A stretch of 64,000 nt of DNA, from contig JBBHKE010003285.1 in NCBI GenBank assembly GCA_037447655.1, forward strand, positions 81,012-145,011. Reading direction: 5' to 3'. The notes under the pieces are model-generated. The model did no database searches. It worked only from the letters and a program-made list of their open reading frames with translations, and was not told the origin of the DNA. Positions within the stretch are counted from its first letter, which is position 1. Each line of letters begins with the position of its first letter. The position numbers were made by a program, and so were the translations under genes. This document shows positions 22,333-30,943 of this stretch, one piece after another. The stretch is from Zygnema cylindricum. Lineage: Eukaryota > Streptophyta > Zygnematophyceae > Zygnematales > Zygnemataceae.

Positions 22333-24128
22333 GACACTCAGCTTCACCGGAGGGGCAAACCCAACGGACGCGATAAAGGAACGAATCGCAGTATTGCAAC
22401 CATCACGATCATATTGGGGACGCGGTGAAGAAACGCAGCCGGGATGTTAACGGACCGCAACGGTATGGTGGCGAAACCATCGAAGCTCAGCATAGTAGAC
22501 GTGCCGTCAGAGAAGCACAGCGCCACCGCTGTGCTGACAGGAAATCGCAACGGCGCATTTGTGAAGCGCAACATTGGCAACATCGAGCCCTCGGTATCGC
22601 CGCAGCCGCGCAATTTACTAAATGTTGGACGCTGCGATACCCTCGTACGCTGCGATGGTCGGAAGAGTCCAATAGTAAAACCCTCCACCCTCACAGTTAA
22701 AGCCCCCATCGGCCTTCGCGATCAACCTAGTCGAAGAAGTTTGGAGAGCGTTTCACTCCACACAGCTAACTTACCTTCACTCGTCAAATTACCGGAATTA
22801 TCATGTGCAACAACGTCCATGGGGTCGTCATCCTCTCCACCACCAAAGAGAAGGAGACTTGTCCGAGTGGGCCAGGAGGAAATACCCTGCCAGGGTAGAC
22901 TGTTAGTGGCGGCGGAGGTCTTGGTAGCCGCAGATCGAAGGAGGGAGGTAGAAGAGGAACCTGAGTTCAAAGAGACAGCCAGTAGAGAGGCGGGACCAGC
23001 GGAAAAAAGTGGAGGAGAGGGGTCAGAAATTCGCAGGACCCCTAAGGCAACCCACTTCAAGAAGGGGATCAGGAGGATGAAGAAGACCATGAGCTCTCGG
23101 ACGCTGAAAAACTAGAGCGGGAACCGACACCCCCACCAATAGAGGAGCATGCCTCTGATCTTGAGGTGATGAGGGACCCTAATAAGGAGAGCACCGCGGA
23201 CGAGCAGTCTTCAGAGAGTTTTGAAAAAAAGGCAGAGGCTCAGTATCCTAGCGGGGATGAGGTATTCGTTCTTCGATGGGAGGAAGGGGTTACGGAAGGG
23301 GAAAGTGAAATAGAGGAAGAAATTCTTGATTATCTTTTTCCACATCCTAAAGACACTCAATACCCAGACCTCACCTTTAGCTTTGCCAAACGCTTTTATT
23401 GGGATCCTTCAGAGTGGCCAACGGCGTGGCGCACAAGAAAACATGAAAACCTCTTAACATCCCCACCAGCGTGCTGTCACATCCAGCCTGGAATTTCATG
23501 AGGACCAAAGACCTAGGGAATAACCATAAAGGCTATGTGCTGTTAAACCCTCATGCCCTATCATTTGTGGAAGTGGTAGAAGACCACTATCGGTACTGGG
23601 TGGATGTGCCAGGGCTGCTCTGCTAAAATCACCCATAAGATGTCTGTCTTCACGACATCATCTCACGGGCTAAAGTCACACCCGAGGTACGAGCACTTAA
23701 ATTAGCTCGGAAAAATGCTCTACAAAAGGCCTAAGCTGCCAGGAAACATATTTCTTTCAAATTGAGGAAAGTGCCTCGGTGGGAACCGGGACGAGGTGGT
23801 AGAGGAAGCCTAACCAATTGCAGAGCCCGAAGCTCCCCAAAGTTCGGCACCTGAAGCACCTACACGTGCAGCTATTCTAGTGCAACCCGAAGCACCCGCG
23901 GTTGCACCGGAGGAAGGGGAAGACCAAGTTCGGGAGCGAATCACCCAGAGACGCTTGGCAACAGCGGACCATCACATTGCGCTGTTGGAGACTCGATGTG
24001 AGTAACTCCAAAGTGAATTGGACACTCTACGACAAAGATTTGAGGAGTACCGTGAGGAGACATACAGAATACTCGAGCAACTTCGGTTCCCTTGAGTAAG
24101 TGAGGTTCAGCGGGACACTAAATCCTTA
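22333..24128 (+). pseudogene. Extra ORF region of the gypsy element after the chromodomain
   Basis: About 1.8 kb between the end of pol and the 3' LTR holds plus-strand coding remnants I do not recognise. A 223-residue frame (22444-23115) has a basic cluster PPPKRRRL (KRRR at 22846-22857) and a charged second half. A 111-residue frame (23166-23501) is strongly acidic at first, then aromatic (LTFSFAKRFYWDPSEWPTAW). A last segment (about 23934-24095, one internal stop) looks like a coiled coil: LLETRCE, LQSELDTLRQRFEEYREETY, RILEQL. No signal peptide or membrane segment is visible, so it is not an obvious envelope. It may be an accessory protein acquired by this lineage. Confidence 0.55.
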
Positions 24129-24596
24129 GTGGGAGGAACTATAACAAGGTTACAGAGTGGAATACTTAGTGGTTAGAAATCAGGCTGCTATAGTTGCAGT
24201 TCCAGAGCGGCGCAGCTGCGACGCCAGAGTAGCCCAACAAAGCAACGTATTAACTTAGTAGCGTATTATAGCAGTGCAACGTAGCAGCATAGCAACGCCG
24301 CAAAATGTAGATTGAACTGCATTGTTCTAGAAAGATAGTTTTGGATAGATCTCGATTGACCAAGAAGGTCCACGTGTACATATGTAATACAGGTTTACTA
24401 GCAACTGGAGAGTTTAAATAAATGAGTAGTCCTAGTCAACAGACAGACTCTTTTGAGTAGACTTTCGCAGCGGGCTTTCAACTTGTAATCTATCCTTGAT
24501 TAATAAAGTTGAACCGTTAACCGTGAGTGTTGTGTACTTTTGTTGTCGCTGTGAGGAGATCCTTGGAGGATTTTCGCTGATCATTATAGTGTGCTG
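24129..24596 (+). repeat. Gypsy purine tract and 3' LTR (cut by the gap)
   Basis: GTGGGAGGAAC (24129-24139) is a purine-rich primer tract for plus-strand synthesis. The LTR starts at 24140 and matches 5136-5590 closely, with scattered substitutions. Its last 20 or so bases fall in the N run that follows. Confidence 0.85.
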
Positions 24597-24606
24597 NNNN
24601 NNNNNN
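24597..24606. other. Assembly gap (10 N)
   Basis: Ten undetermined bases at the end of the gypsy 3' LTR, followed by a poly-T run. The real gap size is unknown, and the sequence on either side may not be adjacent in the genome. Confidence 0.99.
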
Positions 24607-24941
24607 TTTTTTTTTTTTTTCACTTTTTATTTTCACTAATTTCACTAAAAAAACACAATTTCACTAAATTGGGTGTTATCTATAAAATCAGACAGTAAAT
24701 GACGATATATAAGTCGGAGATGACAACTAACCCGACGTATAAGTCGGAGGTAACAACTGAACCCGATACTGCAGACATTAAACTACGAGGTCGTCGTACA
24801 AAAAAGGGGTTAGACATTTTGTGTAAGCCAACAATTAAAAGACGAAGCCTACAAACACATCGAACGTAGTGAGTTCCACAACTAGAAGTGAAGACTAGGA
24901 GAGTCCAAATTTATTTCTAAAGATCAAGATTGGGGAAAAAA
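24607..24941. other. Low-complexity and unassigned stretch
   Basis: Poly-T with repeated TTTCACT units, then two imperfect copies of a GTATAAGTCGGAG-TAACAACT unit near 24700-24755. No coding signal is recognised. It may be worn internal sequence of the copia remnant that follows. Confidence 0.4.
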
Positions 24942-25081
24942 CATGCTGCTGGAGCATCAAATTACAGACGTCATAGCCCAAGTCAACAATGGAGGCTGAA
25001 TATGCAGCCCAATCAACAGTAGAGGCTGAATATATAGCAGTAAATGACAGACTAAAATATCTATTGTGGGTTAAATCACTT
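24942..25081 (+). pseudogene. pol: Element L: copia RNase H fragment with a 30-bp duplication
   Basis: Plus-strand reading gives a CCWS-like tryptophan block, a stop, then STMEAEYAAQSTVEAEYIA and LKYLLWVKSL. The EAEY box carries a catalytic Glu of copia RNase H. The STxEAEYxA motif occurs twice in tandem, a 30-bp duplication. The fragment breaks off after WVKSL and its C-terminal continuation is found at 26183. Confidence 0.75.
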
Positions 25082-26182
25082 TAACACAAAAAAATCACTT
25101 TAATCACTTTTATTTTTCACTTTTTTTTTTTTTTTATTAGGATTTATGCAAACTGGTGCATAGGTTGTTTGGTGCAAAAATAAAATGTTGTTCTACAACC
25201 ACCGTTGCAGCAGGAGAACCAGCAATGGTAGCGGAAGTAGACATCTTCTCAGCAAAAGCTATCGAGTACCTTCTCCAACAACCAACTTTCAGATGACACA
25301 GAATGTGATATACAATTCCAAACTGACTCAGATTTAGCACCACAATTCAGAACACAATGTACTGACAACTCCCAAAGTTGCAGACCAATTGACCAAGTCA
25401 ACCATAAGATATAGTCTCTGCAAGTTTCTCATAAACTGCCTTTTGATAGCTATCTTCCCAAGACTGGATACATAAATTTGGCCAAGTCCTAGACTATATA
25501 CTCACGATGAGTATCTACTGCTTTCTAACCAATCAAATATCAGTACTTGAAATAGTGGTGCTGTACTGTAGTACGACAGAGTACGAAAACTGTACGTCTC
25601 TGTTTCTATAGTACTTCGAAAACCCTATTTACTACTTGCCGCTAAATGAATAGTATAACACTATTTACCAATGCACTAAACTACAACCATTTGTTTTCCA
25701 AATATTTACAGATACTGTCCGTACAATTAATGTTGCCGATGCTCAGTCAGCATTAGTCACAAAAGTCCAAATGAATGTTGGTCAAGTGGTACGAAACATC
25801 CTGAGTGCGTAGGGCGCACTTAGTCATTGTGGTCCCCACTTGAATCGCGTCCGTCAACTTGGTTAGTATTAACGATCTACTTTCGATCTCTTACAATGCT
25901 CTCCCTGATATTCGTTTTAGTCTCTGTCCGTCCGATTCACCGAAACCTATCGTTCGACTTGTGACACGTGTATGTGGGTGTCGGCGCCACTCCGCAATAC
26001 CTGCATTATCTTCAACTGTCGATACGTGTCCCTGCAAAAGTACAGTACACTGTACTGTCCATCTGCTACTGTCACACTATCAAAGGTAAGTATTATATCT
26101 GACTTAGATGGAAAATATTCTAAGTCCTTAATCTCCCCTCATAGTCTTGTCTACTGAACTAAAAATTTCATATTTCAACAAC
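25082..26182 (-). mobile_element. Unidentified insertion in element L, possible minus-strand LTR
   Basis: This segment separates two halves of the same RNase H. Its right end, read on the minus strand, begins TGTTGAAATATGAAATTT near 26174-26178, like the copia LTR starts in this window. It contains GTAC-rich stretches (25560-25620), CACGTG-type motifs and a low-complexity poly-T tract at the left. A short minus-strand frame at 25137-25343 is not recognised. No target duplication is clear, so the class is uncertain. Confidence 0.4.
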
Positions 26183-26411
26183 AAACAACCATCTCAATAA
26201 CCCAAGTAATCTTTTTAAAAGTAAGCATATGGCTATAAGAATGCAATTCGTAAGAGAACAAGTTCTTGCAAAAATTATTGGATTAGAATATCTGCAATAT
26301 TCTAAGATAGTGGAAGATATGTTAATGAAAGCATTTCGTGCTCTTGAGTTAGCATAATGCAGGGAAGCATGTGGTCTGAGTAGTTGAGAGTCCAAAGTTT
26401 AGGGGGAGCAT
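26183..26411 (+). pseudogene. pol: Element L: C-terminal end of copia pol and purine tract
   Basis: Reads TTISITQVIFLK, then MQFVREQVLAKIIGLEYLQY, IVEDMLMKAFRALELA, a stop, CREACGL. This matches the end of copia RNase H (KHIDIRYHFVRE, ADMLTKAL and the terminal CRE-GL block). It is followed by AGTTTAGGGGGAGCA (about 26397-26411), a purine tract that precedes a 3' LTR. The family differs from elements A to I. Confidence 0.7.
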
Positions 26412-26879
26412 TGTTTTATAAACTCTAGTCTCTCACTAAATCTGTATGTGAGGGAGAGATCTAAGACTAAGTCATATATTCCTAGTATCAATTTAAAGTA
26501 TGAACCATGAATAGGTGATAGTAACACGTGTCACTCACCAGTGAAAGGAAAATCCCAAAGTCCATGTACAGTTGAAGCGCGAACGTCGGACTCGTATACT
26601 ACGGACAATAAACAGACACGGATTATCCGGAATGGACCACATGAAGATTACAAACGGACGAACTTCTTATTAGGGGAGCACAAAGAGGACTACTTGGGTT
26701 GTACAAAGCGTACGGAGATGACTCATGAAACATTTCGGTGGTCGGTGGAGTGTTTCCACCAGAGTACGCTTAGTTCAATCTACATATGTTTTAGGAGTGT
26801 TTAGGGTAGATTATTAGTTATGGGGACAAACTAGGGTTGTTCGTAGCTAAGTACAGATCATAGAATTGAATGTAACAGG
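26412..26879 (+). repeat. Putative 3' LTR of element L (left part)
   Basis: Begins just after the purine tract. No second copy is in the window, so this rests on position only. It contains AACACGTGTCACTC (26522-26535). An hAT-like transposon interrupts it at 26880; sequence after 27644 may be its continuation. Confidence 0.45.
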
Positions 26880-27635
26880 TAGTGTTGTGTATCAGTAAAA
26901 AAATTATCGCGATAACACGGATACTGATAGTTATCAATTATCGAACGCTCAAAGGTCCCGATATATCGGCATGAGACCAACAAATTCCATATCGGCGATA
27001 ACTTCAAAAAAATATAGTATGCATACAATAGTAGTTTATTACATACTGATTGTATTATTGCCTTTATATAGTGTGGCATAACACGTATAAGAATTTGTTA
27101 TGTATCTGTTTAATTGAAATTTATTACGGACAACGCAGCTCATAAACGTTGACAAATTTAAAACAATGCTTTATAGTTTTAAAACTATAGCACCGAAACA
27201 AAAATATTAAATTACATTGTAAACTTTAAAAATCAAACTTTTCCGAAAACCAGACGAACAGAGCAGACGAACAAATCTGTTGGACTGCCGCCATTTCCAG
27301 CCACCATCTTCTTAAAATTCAAAAGGACATTCTGGAAGGGTATGGGAGCGTGGAACCCAAGTAAAACCGTTTTCAATTAGAAATAATAAAGGAAATATCG
27401 CGATTTTTTTATCGAAATCGGGGGAAAAGTGGTCCGTGGCGCGTCATAGGAATAACACGTACAATTGAGTGTACTGGTCGTACATTGGTGTTATCGACGA
27501 TAAGTTACCGATGTTATCGGCTACTTATCGGCGATAACACTGATGTCGATATATCGTACCAATATATCGATTATCGACAACCTGAAAAAACGCCCATATC
27601 GATTATCGACAAATCCTTACCGATACACAACACTA
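26880..27635. mobile_element. hAT-like non-autonomous DNA transposon M
   Basis: 756 bp with terminal inverted repeats TAGTGTTGTGTATCAGTA on the left and TAGTGTTGTGTATCGGTA (reverse complement of the right end, 27618-27635). The 8-bp flanks GTAACAGG (26872-26879) and ATAGCAGG (27636-27643) match at six of eight bases, as expected for an aged hAT duplication. Both subterminal regions are filled with TTATCG, CGATAA and TATCGATA motifs in both orientations, probable transposase binding sites. No transposase frame is present. Confidence 0.75.
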
Positions 27636-27643
27636 ATAGCAGG

Positions 27644-28304
27644 TAAAGATATCGGACAGTATGACATGTATCGCTTAGGTAGGTAGATTAGGTAGTTAGG
27701 GCGAACCTCCATCAGGGGAAAAGTGTGGTTTATTACCAGAAAAGTGCATTTCCGTATAGGGCCATCGCATTTTTGTACATGGCCGTTCTGTTTTTTTTTA
27801 TATAAAATATGATTACTGGAGATTCGTTAAGATTTTCCCAATTTTTCGGCGACAAGGTAGACCGTCTAATTATGTATTTTTGAAGCAAGCGGTCGTTCTA
27901 TTCAGTGTCTAGCTAGTCTTCTCAAGGAGGAGACTAGCTAGACACTAGAAGCGTAAAATTTTTACGTGTGGAAAGGCCACGTACGAACCACGCGCCTTCA
28001 AACAGACGAGAATCAAATTCAACGAAAACCACCAAAAAATATTTGTCGAAGAGTAAGCTATGACGCCTCCTCCTCAATCCTTTGACATTCGGAATTTGCG
28101 TCGCCACAACGAAACACAAACGACAAAACAACAATAAAAGTGACAAAACACAAACGTACAAATTGTACATTCACGTAATTTAGTTTTGCAGCTGGTTGTA
28201 CGGATACTGGTTCATATTTTATGCTTTTGGAATCTTTGACGAAGCTCGTCGTCAAAACAAGAACCTACGTGCATCGAATCGAAAGGAAGCACTTACATGA
28301 TAGA
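27644..28304. other. Unassigned stretch with one strong hairpin
   Basis: No protein recognised. It holds the 43-base hairpin at 27904-27946. A short minus-strand frame at 27934-28170 has hydrophobic runs but no similarity I know. The right end abuts the LTR of element B. Confidence 0.4.
27904..27946. repeat. 20-bp stem hairpin with 3-base loop
   Basis: AGTGTCTAGCTAGTCT (27904-27919) pairs perfectly with 27931-27946; after one mismatch, three more pairs follow, leaving the loop AAG (27924-27926). The arms include the self-complementary CTAGCTAG. It could be a transposon footprint, a foldback or an RNA hairpin. Confidence 0.8.
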
Positions 28305-28385
28305 TGTTGAAATATGTGTTTTTTTAATGTATTTTATGGGTCATTCATTTTGGAAACAAAAAGGTTTTGAAGGCAGCTAGGCTCT

Positions 28386-28437
<52 letters not shown>

Positions 28438-29376
28438 TCTTTCTCTCTCTCTCTCTCGTATCTCCACACTTGTTGAAGTCACTGATGACTAAAGAGAGAG
28501 AGAGATAGATTCATGACAACTTGAGCAACAAAGAGGAGATGGTGAATAGTCTAAAGAGATTGTACCAAAAAGATTACGGACCAACTAGGAATTGATCTTG
28601 GTCCCTACGATTTCGGAATACGGCAACCTTGTTCTATAGTCTATGAACAGTTGGATATATAGGTTAGATAGCACCTAAAGAGAGATACATGCATATTGAA
28701 CCGATTAACTAGGTATCCAGGAAATATAACATACAATCAGTAAGAATTTTGTATGCCCGCCGGTATTGCACTTAACAAATGCATCCGATATTTATTTTGA
28801 ACGGCCAATATTAAAAATGGGTTTGCATCGGACGGCTATTACTCAAAGCCGGCATCACGGAATGGCATTCTTGGCGGTTTATGGACATTTTTTCACTGAA
28901 TAACACGTGGCGCAGCGAAAATGAAATGCAGAATCACCGGAGAGCATCAAGATGAGTCTTAGAGTGACAAACGTCCTCACCATGGCTATGTCGTACCTTG
29001 ACCGTACAAAAGGTACCACGGGATCAGTACCTTCTTGTGCAGTACAGTTTTGTGATCGGTGCTGTACAACAATATATAGGGGTTTAGAGAGGATTTTAGG
29101 ACTTAGTCAATTTGGTAGGTAGCCGCCTCTCTCCTAGAGAGCTTGGGTACAAATAGGCATCTTTGCCTCTTTATAATTATTGGTCTGATTGGGCGTTTTA
29201 ACAGATGTCTTTTCTTGTAGACTTAGGGGAGTCCTGAATACACAAGGGTGTAGTAATCCATAAACTTTGCGTGCCAGGGTGGCAGTAGCTCTGAGACCAG
29301 AGGAGCCATTGAAAATTAACTACAGGCGTCATATTAAAAGGGAGTTTTGTAATCCAATGGGGGATACATAATCACA
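28305..29376 (+). repeat. Element B 5' LTR
   Basis: 1072 bp, TGTTGAAATATGTG to AATCACA, directly before the primer site. Its stem-loop stem has become CT and GA repeats (about 28391-28457 against 28493-28506) around the loop CACTTGTTGAAGTCACTGA. It has a TATATA box near 29070 after the ATCGGTGCTGTAC block, ACACGTGGCG near 28902, an antisense GGAATTGATCTT (28588-28599), and the hairpin GACTTAGGGGAGTC. Confidence 0.85.
28391..28457. repeat. (CT)n microsatellite in the B LTR
   Basis: A nearly pure CT run with one CCTTCTTT interruption. It sits exactly where the left arm of the conserved LTR stem-loop lies in related elements, and it can pair with the GA run at about 28493-28506. Confidence 0.95.
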
Positions 29377-29889
29377 GGTTATGGGACAACACTCTAGGGT
29401 GCCCATTTTTAATGGAACATGATTCATCTATTGGGAAACGATGATGACAGGAGCATTCTGCGAAAAGCAATATTCGGGAATAAAGAGTGGAAAAGTGAGG
29501 AGTCCATTCCCAAGAACTCCACCAGGGTTTGGGGGAATTAAATTTTGTGGGACCTCATTTTGTCCAAGGAAGGAAGCAAATGAAAGGGAGAGCAGTGTGT
29601 CGGAGGGAGGAAAGGAGAAAAGGAAGGAGCCCCTTACTATTATTGCCTCGGCGATAGAGACATCAGTTTAAAAGACCGAGGAAAATGATACTCTCACGTG
29701 GGAGTAAAGCAACATGGCACCGAGACACTTCATTTAAAGGCATCTCACTCAGGGTTTGGCAACATCTCATCTTCACATAGTGGCGGCTGCGGATCTTTGG
29801 GCAGCAATGGTGGATATTTACAAGAGTGGCAATATTTAGGAGCAACAAGTTGTTGAATAGAAACTAAGTGCATACTCTTACAAAGGGGG
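29377..29889 (+). pseudogene. gag: Element B gag, first piece, with primer site
   Basis: The primer site GGTTATGGGACAACA (29377-29391) is decayed after the ninth base. The start codon at 29381-29383 opens MGQHSRVPIFNGT, then a stop, FIYWETMMTGAFCEKQYSGI and TPPGFGGIKF. There are more stops further on. The coding sequence reaches AYSYKGG and is cut by element A at 29890; the reading continues at 36324. Confidence 0.8.
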
Positions 29890-30930
29890 TGTAACTCTGA
29901 GACCTCCATAAGTCCTCAGAGTGGACAGCTTCCAAGAAGCCTCTAGGATAATCCTGACCCCTTTGTGTTTAAGCAAAAATAACTGCCACCCTAGCAGACA
30001 AAAACCCTGACAACCTGCACCCCTGTGAAGGCAAGACTCCCCTGAGTCAGTAGCAAAAAGAATCTCTGAATTTGCTCCCCTGAGCAGTAAGTTATGGAGG
30101 GTCAAAGTTGACCTTTTGTACAGAAGCTCTCTGGGAGAGAGGGTCCTATCTTCTAATTTTTCTAAGTCCTATCTCTCTCACAGACTCTATCTACTGATGT
30201 ACGGAACCAATCAGAATTGAGTTTCGTACGCAAAAGTACAGCCGCCGGTGTACTTTCAGTACGGACATTGTACGACATGGCCTAAATGTCGACACATGTC
30301 AAATCCGGATTCGGTGCCATAATCTCCGGAGATTCTACAATCCAACGGAATTTCGCCACGTGTCATCCGATGTGGCGATGGCCACAAACCGCCGAAATCT
30401 CCCTCCGCGATCTCGGCGCTAATTCCGGCCGTCCGATTAAATTCAGATTTAATCTTAGCCGTAATAAATACATGCGCGGTATTTATTTCACTTCCGAAAC
30501 AAATGCGCGGTACTGATTCGTAATCCGTACCGTCATCCGTACCGGTTCTATGTATCCCGTAATCCGTAACAGTTAAATGAATTTATCGTACGTATACATC
30601 TTTAAATAATTATCAAACTATATAGTATGTATCACTATAGCTAGACCTAACGGCTAAGGCTACCGGCTATTTCCTATCTGCCGGCCGTTAGGTACAGGGA
30701 TCAAATCCTGCCGCCGGCGCTTAAATTTTAATTAAATAAATAAACCCTAGTATTAAATTCCCGTAAACTTTAGGATAGCCAAGGTAGCCATGGCTCTAGC
30801 TTCCTCTCCAACTTCTCAGTGACTGCAACAAGTTTGAGAGTTGGAGAGAGAAGTTAGAGATAGACTGCCTCGGCTTCTTTCTATTTCTATTTAGACCTAG
30901 AAAATACTAATAAATCCATTAGTTTCTACA
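29890..30930 (-). repeat. Element A 3' LTR
   Basis: 1041 bp. Read on the minus strand it starts TGTAGAAACTAATGG and ends GAGTTACA. Visible parts: 10-bp perfect stem CTCTCCAACT / AGTTGGAGAG (30804-30813, 30839-30848), tRNA-like segment with GGATCAAATCC (30698-30708), CCACGTGTCATCCGATG, GTAC clusters, GACTCCCCTGAGTC hairpin (30035-30048). Confidence 0.95.
30640..30722 (+). other. tRNA-like segment, antisense in the A 3' LTR
   Basis: On the plus strand (antisense to the element) it reads CCTAACGGCTAAGGCTACCG, an A-box-like D-arm, and 50 bases later GGGATCAAATCCTGCC, where GGATCAAATCC is one base from the Pol III B-box consensus GGTTCAAATCC. CAGG / CCTG can form the T-stem. A complete cloverleaf was not demonstrated. 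The same feature sits in the 5' LTR at about 36033-36115 (B-box-like 36091-36101). Confidence 0.5.
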
Positions 30931-30943
30931 CTCCCCTTATTTT
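30931..30943 (-). promoter_or_regulatory. Element A polypurine tract
   Basis: AAAATAAGGGGAG on the minus strand lies between the TAG stop codon of gag-pol and the first base of the 3' LTR. It would prime plus-strand DNA synthesis. The same tract occurs in elements G and I. Confidence 0.9.

Larger units (their letters stand above)
5134..24596 (+). mobile_element. Ty3/gypsy chromovirus, decayed and split by later insertions
   Basis: Order on the plus strand: 5' LTR, primer site, gag with zinc knuckle, protease, RT, RNase H, integrase, chromodomain, an extra ORF region, purine-rich tract, 3' LTR. Removing the inserted solo LTR (7511-8687) and the composite copia element (10309-21326) leaves about 7.3 kb. 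The integrase after RNase H order is the Ty3/gypsy order, and a chromodomain at the integrase end defines chromoviruses. There are several frameshifts and stops. The 3' LTR runs into an assembly gap, so the target duplication cannot be checked. Confidence 0.9.

Noticed and set aside
22344-22709. Minus-strand frame of 121 residues opposite the gypsy 3' region
   Set aside because: It lies opposite a better supported plus-strand region with charged and basic protein character and shows no family motif.
22333-24128. Envelope gene making the gypsy element an endogenous retrovirus
   Set aside because: No signal peptide, cleavage site or membrane span is visible; a coiled coil alone is not enough.
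28391-28457. CT repeat as the gypsy or copia polypyrimidine tract
   Set aside because: It lies inside the LTR of B, not next to an LTR edge; the real purine tracts are AAAATAAGGGGAG.
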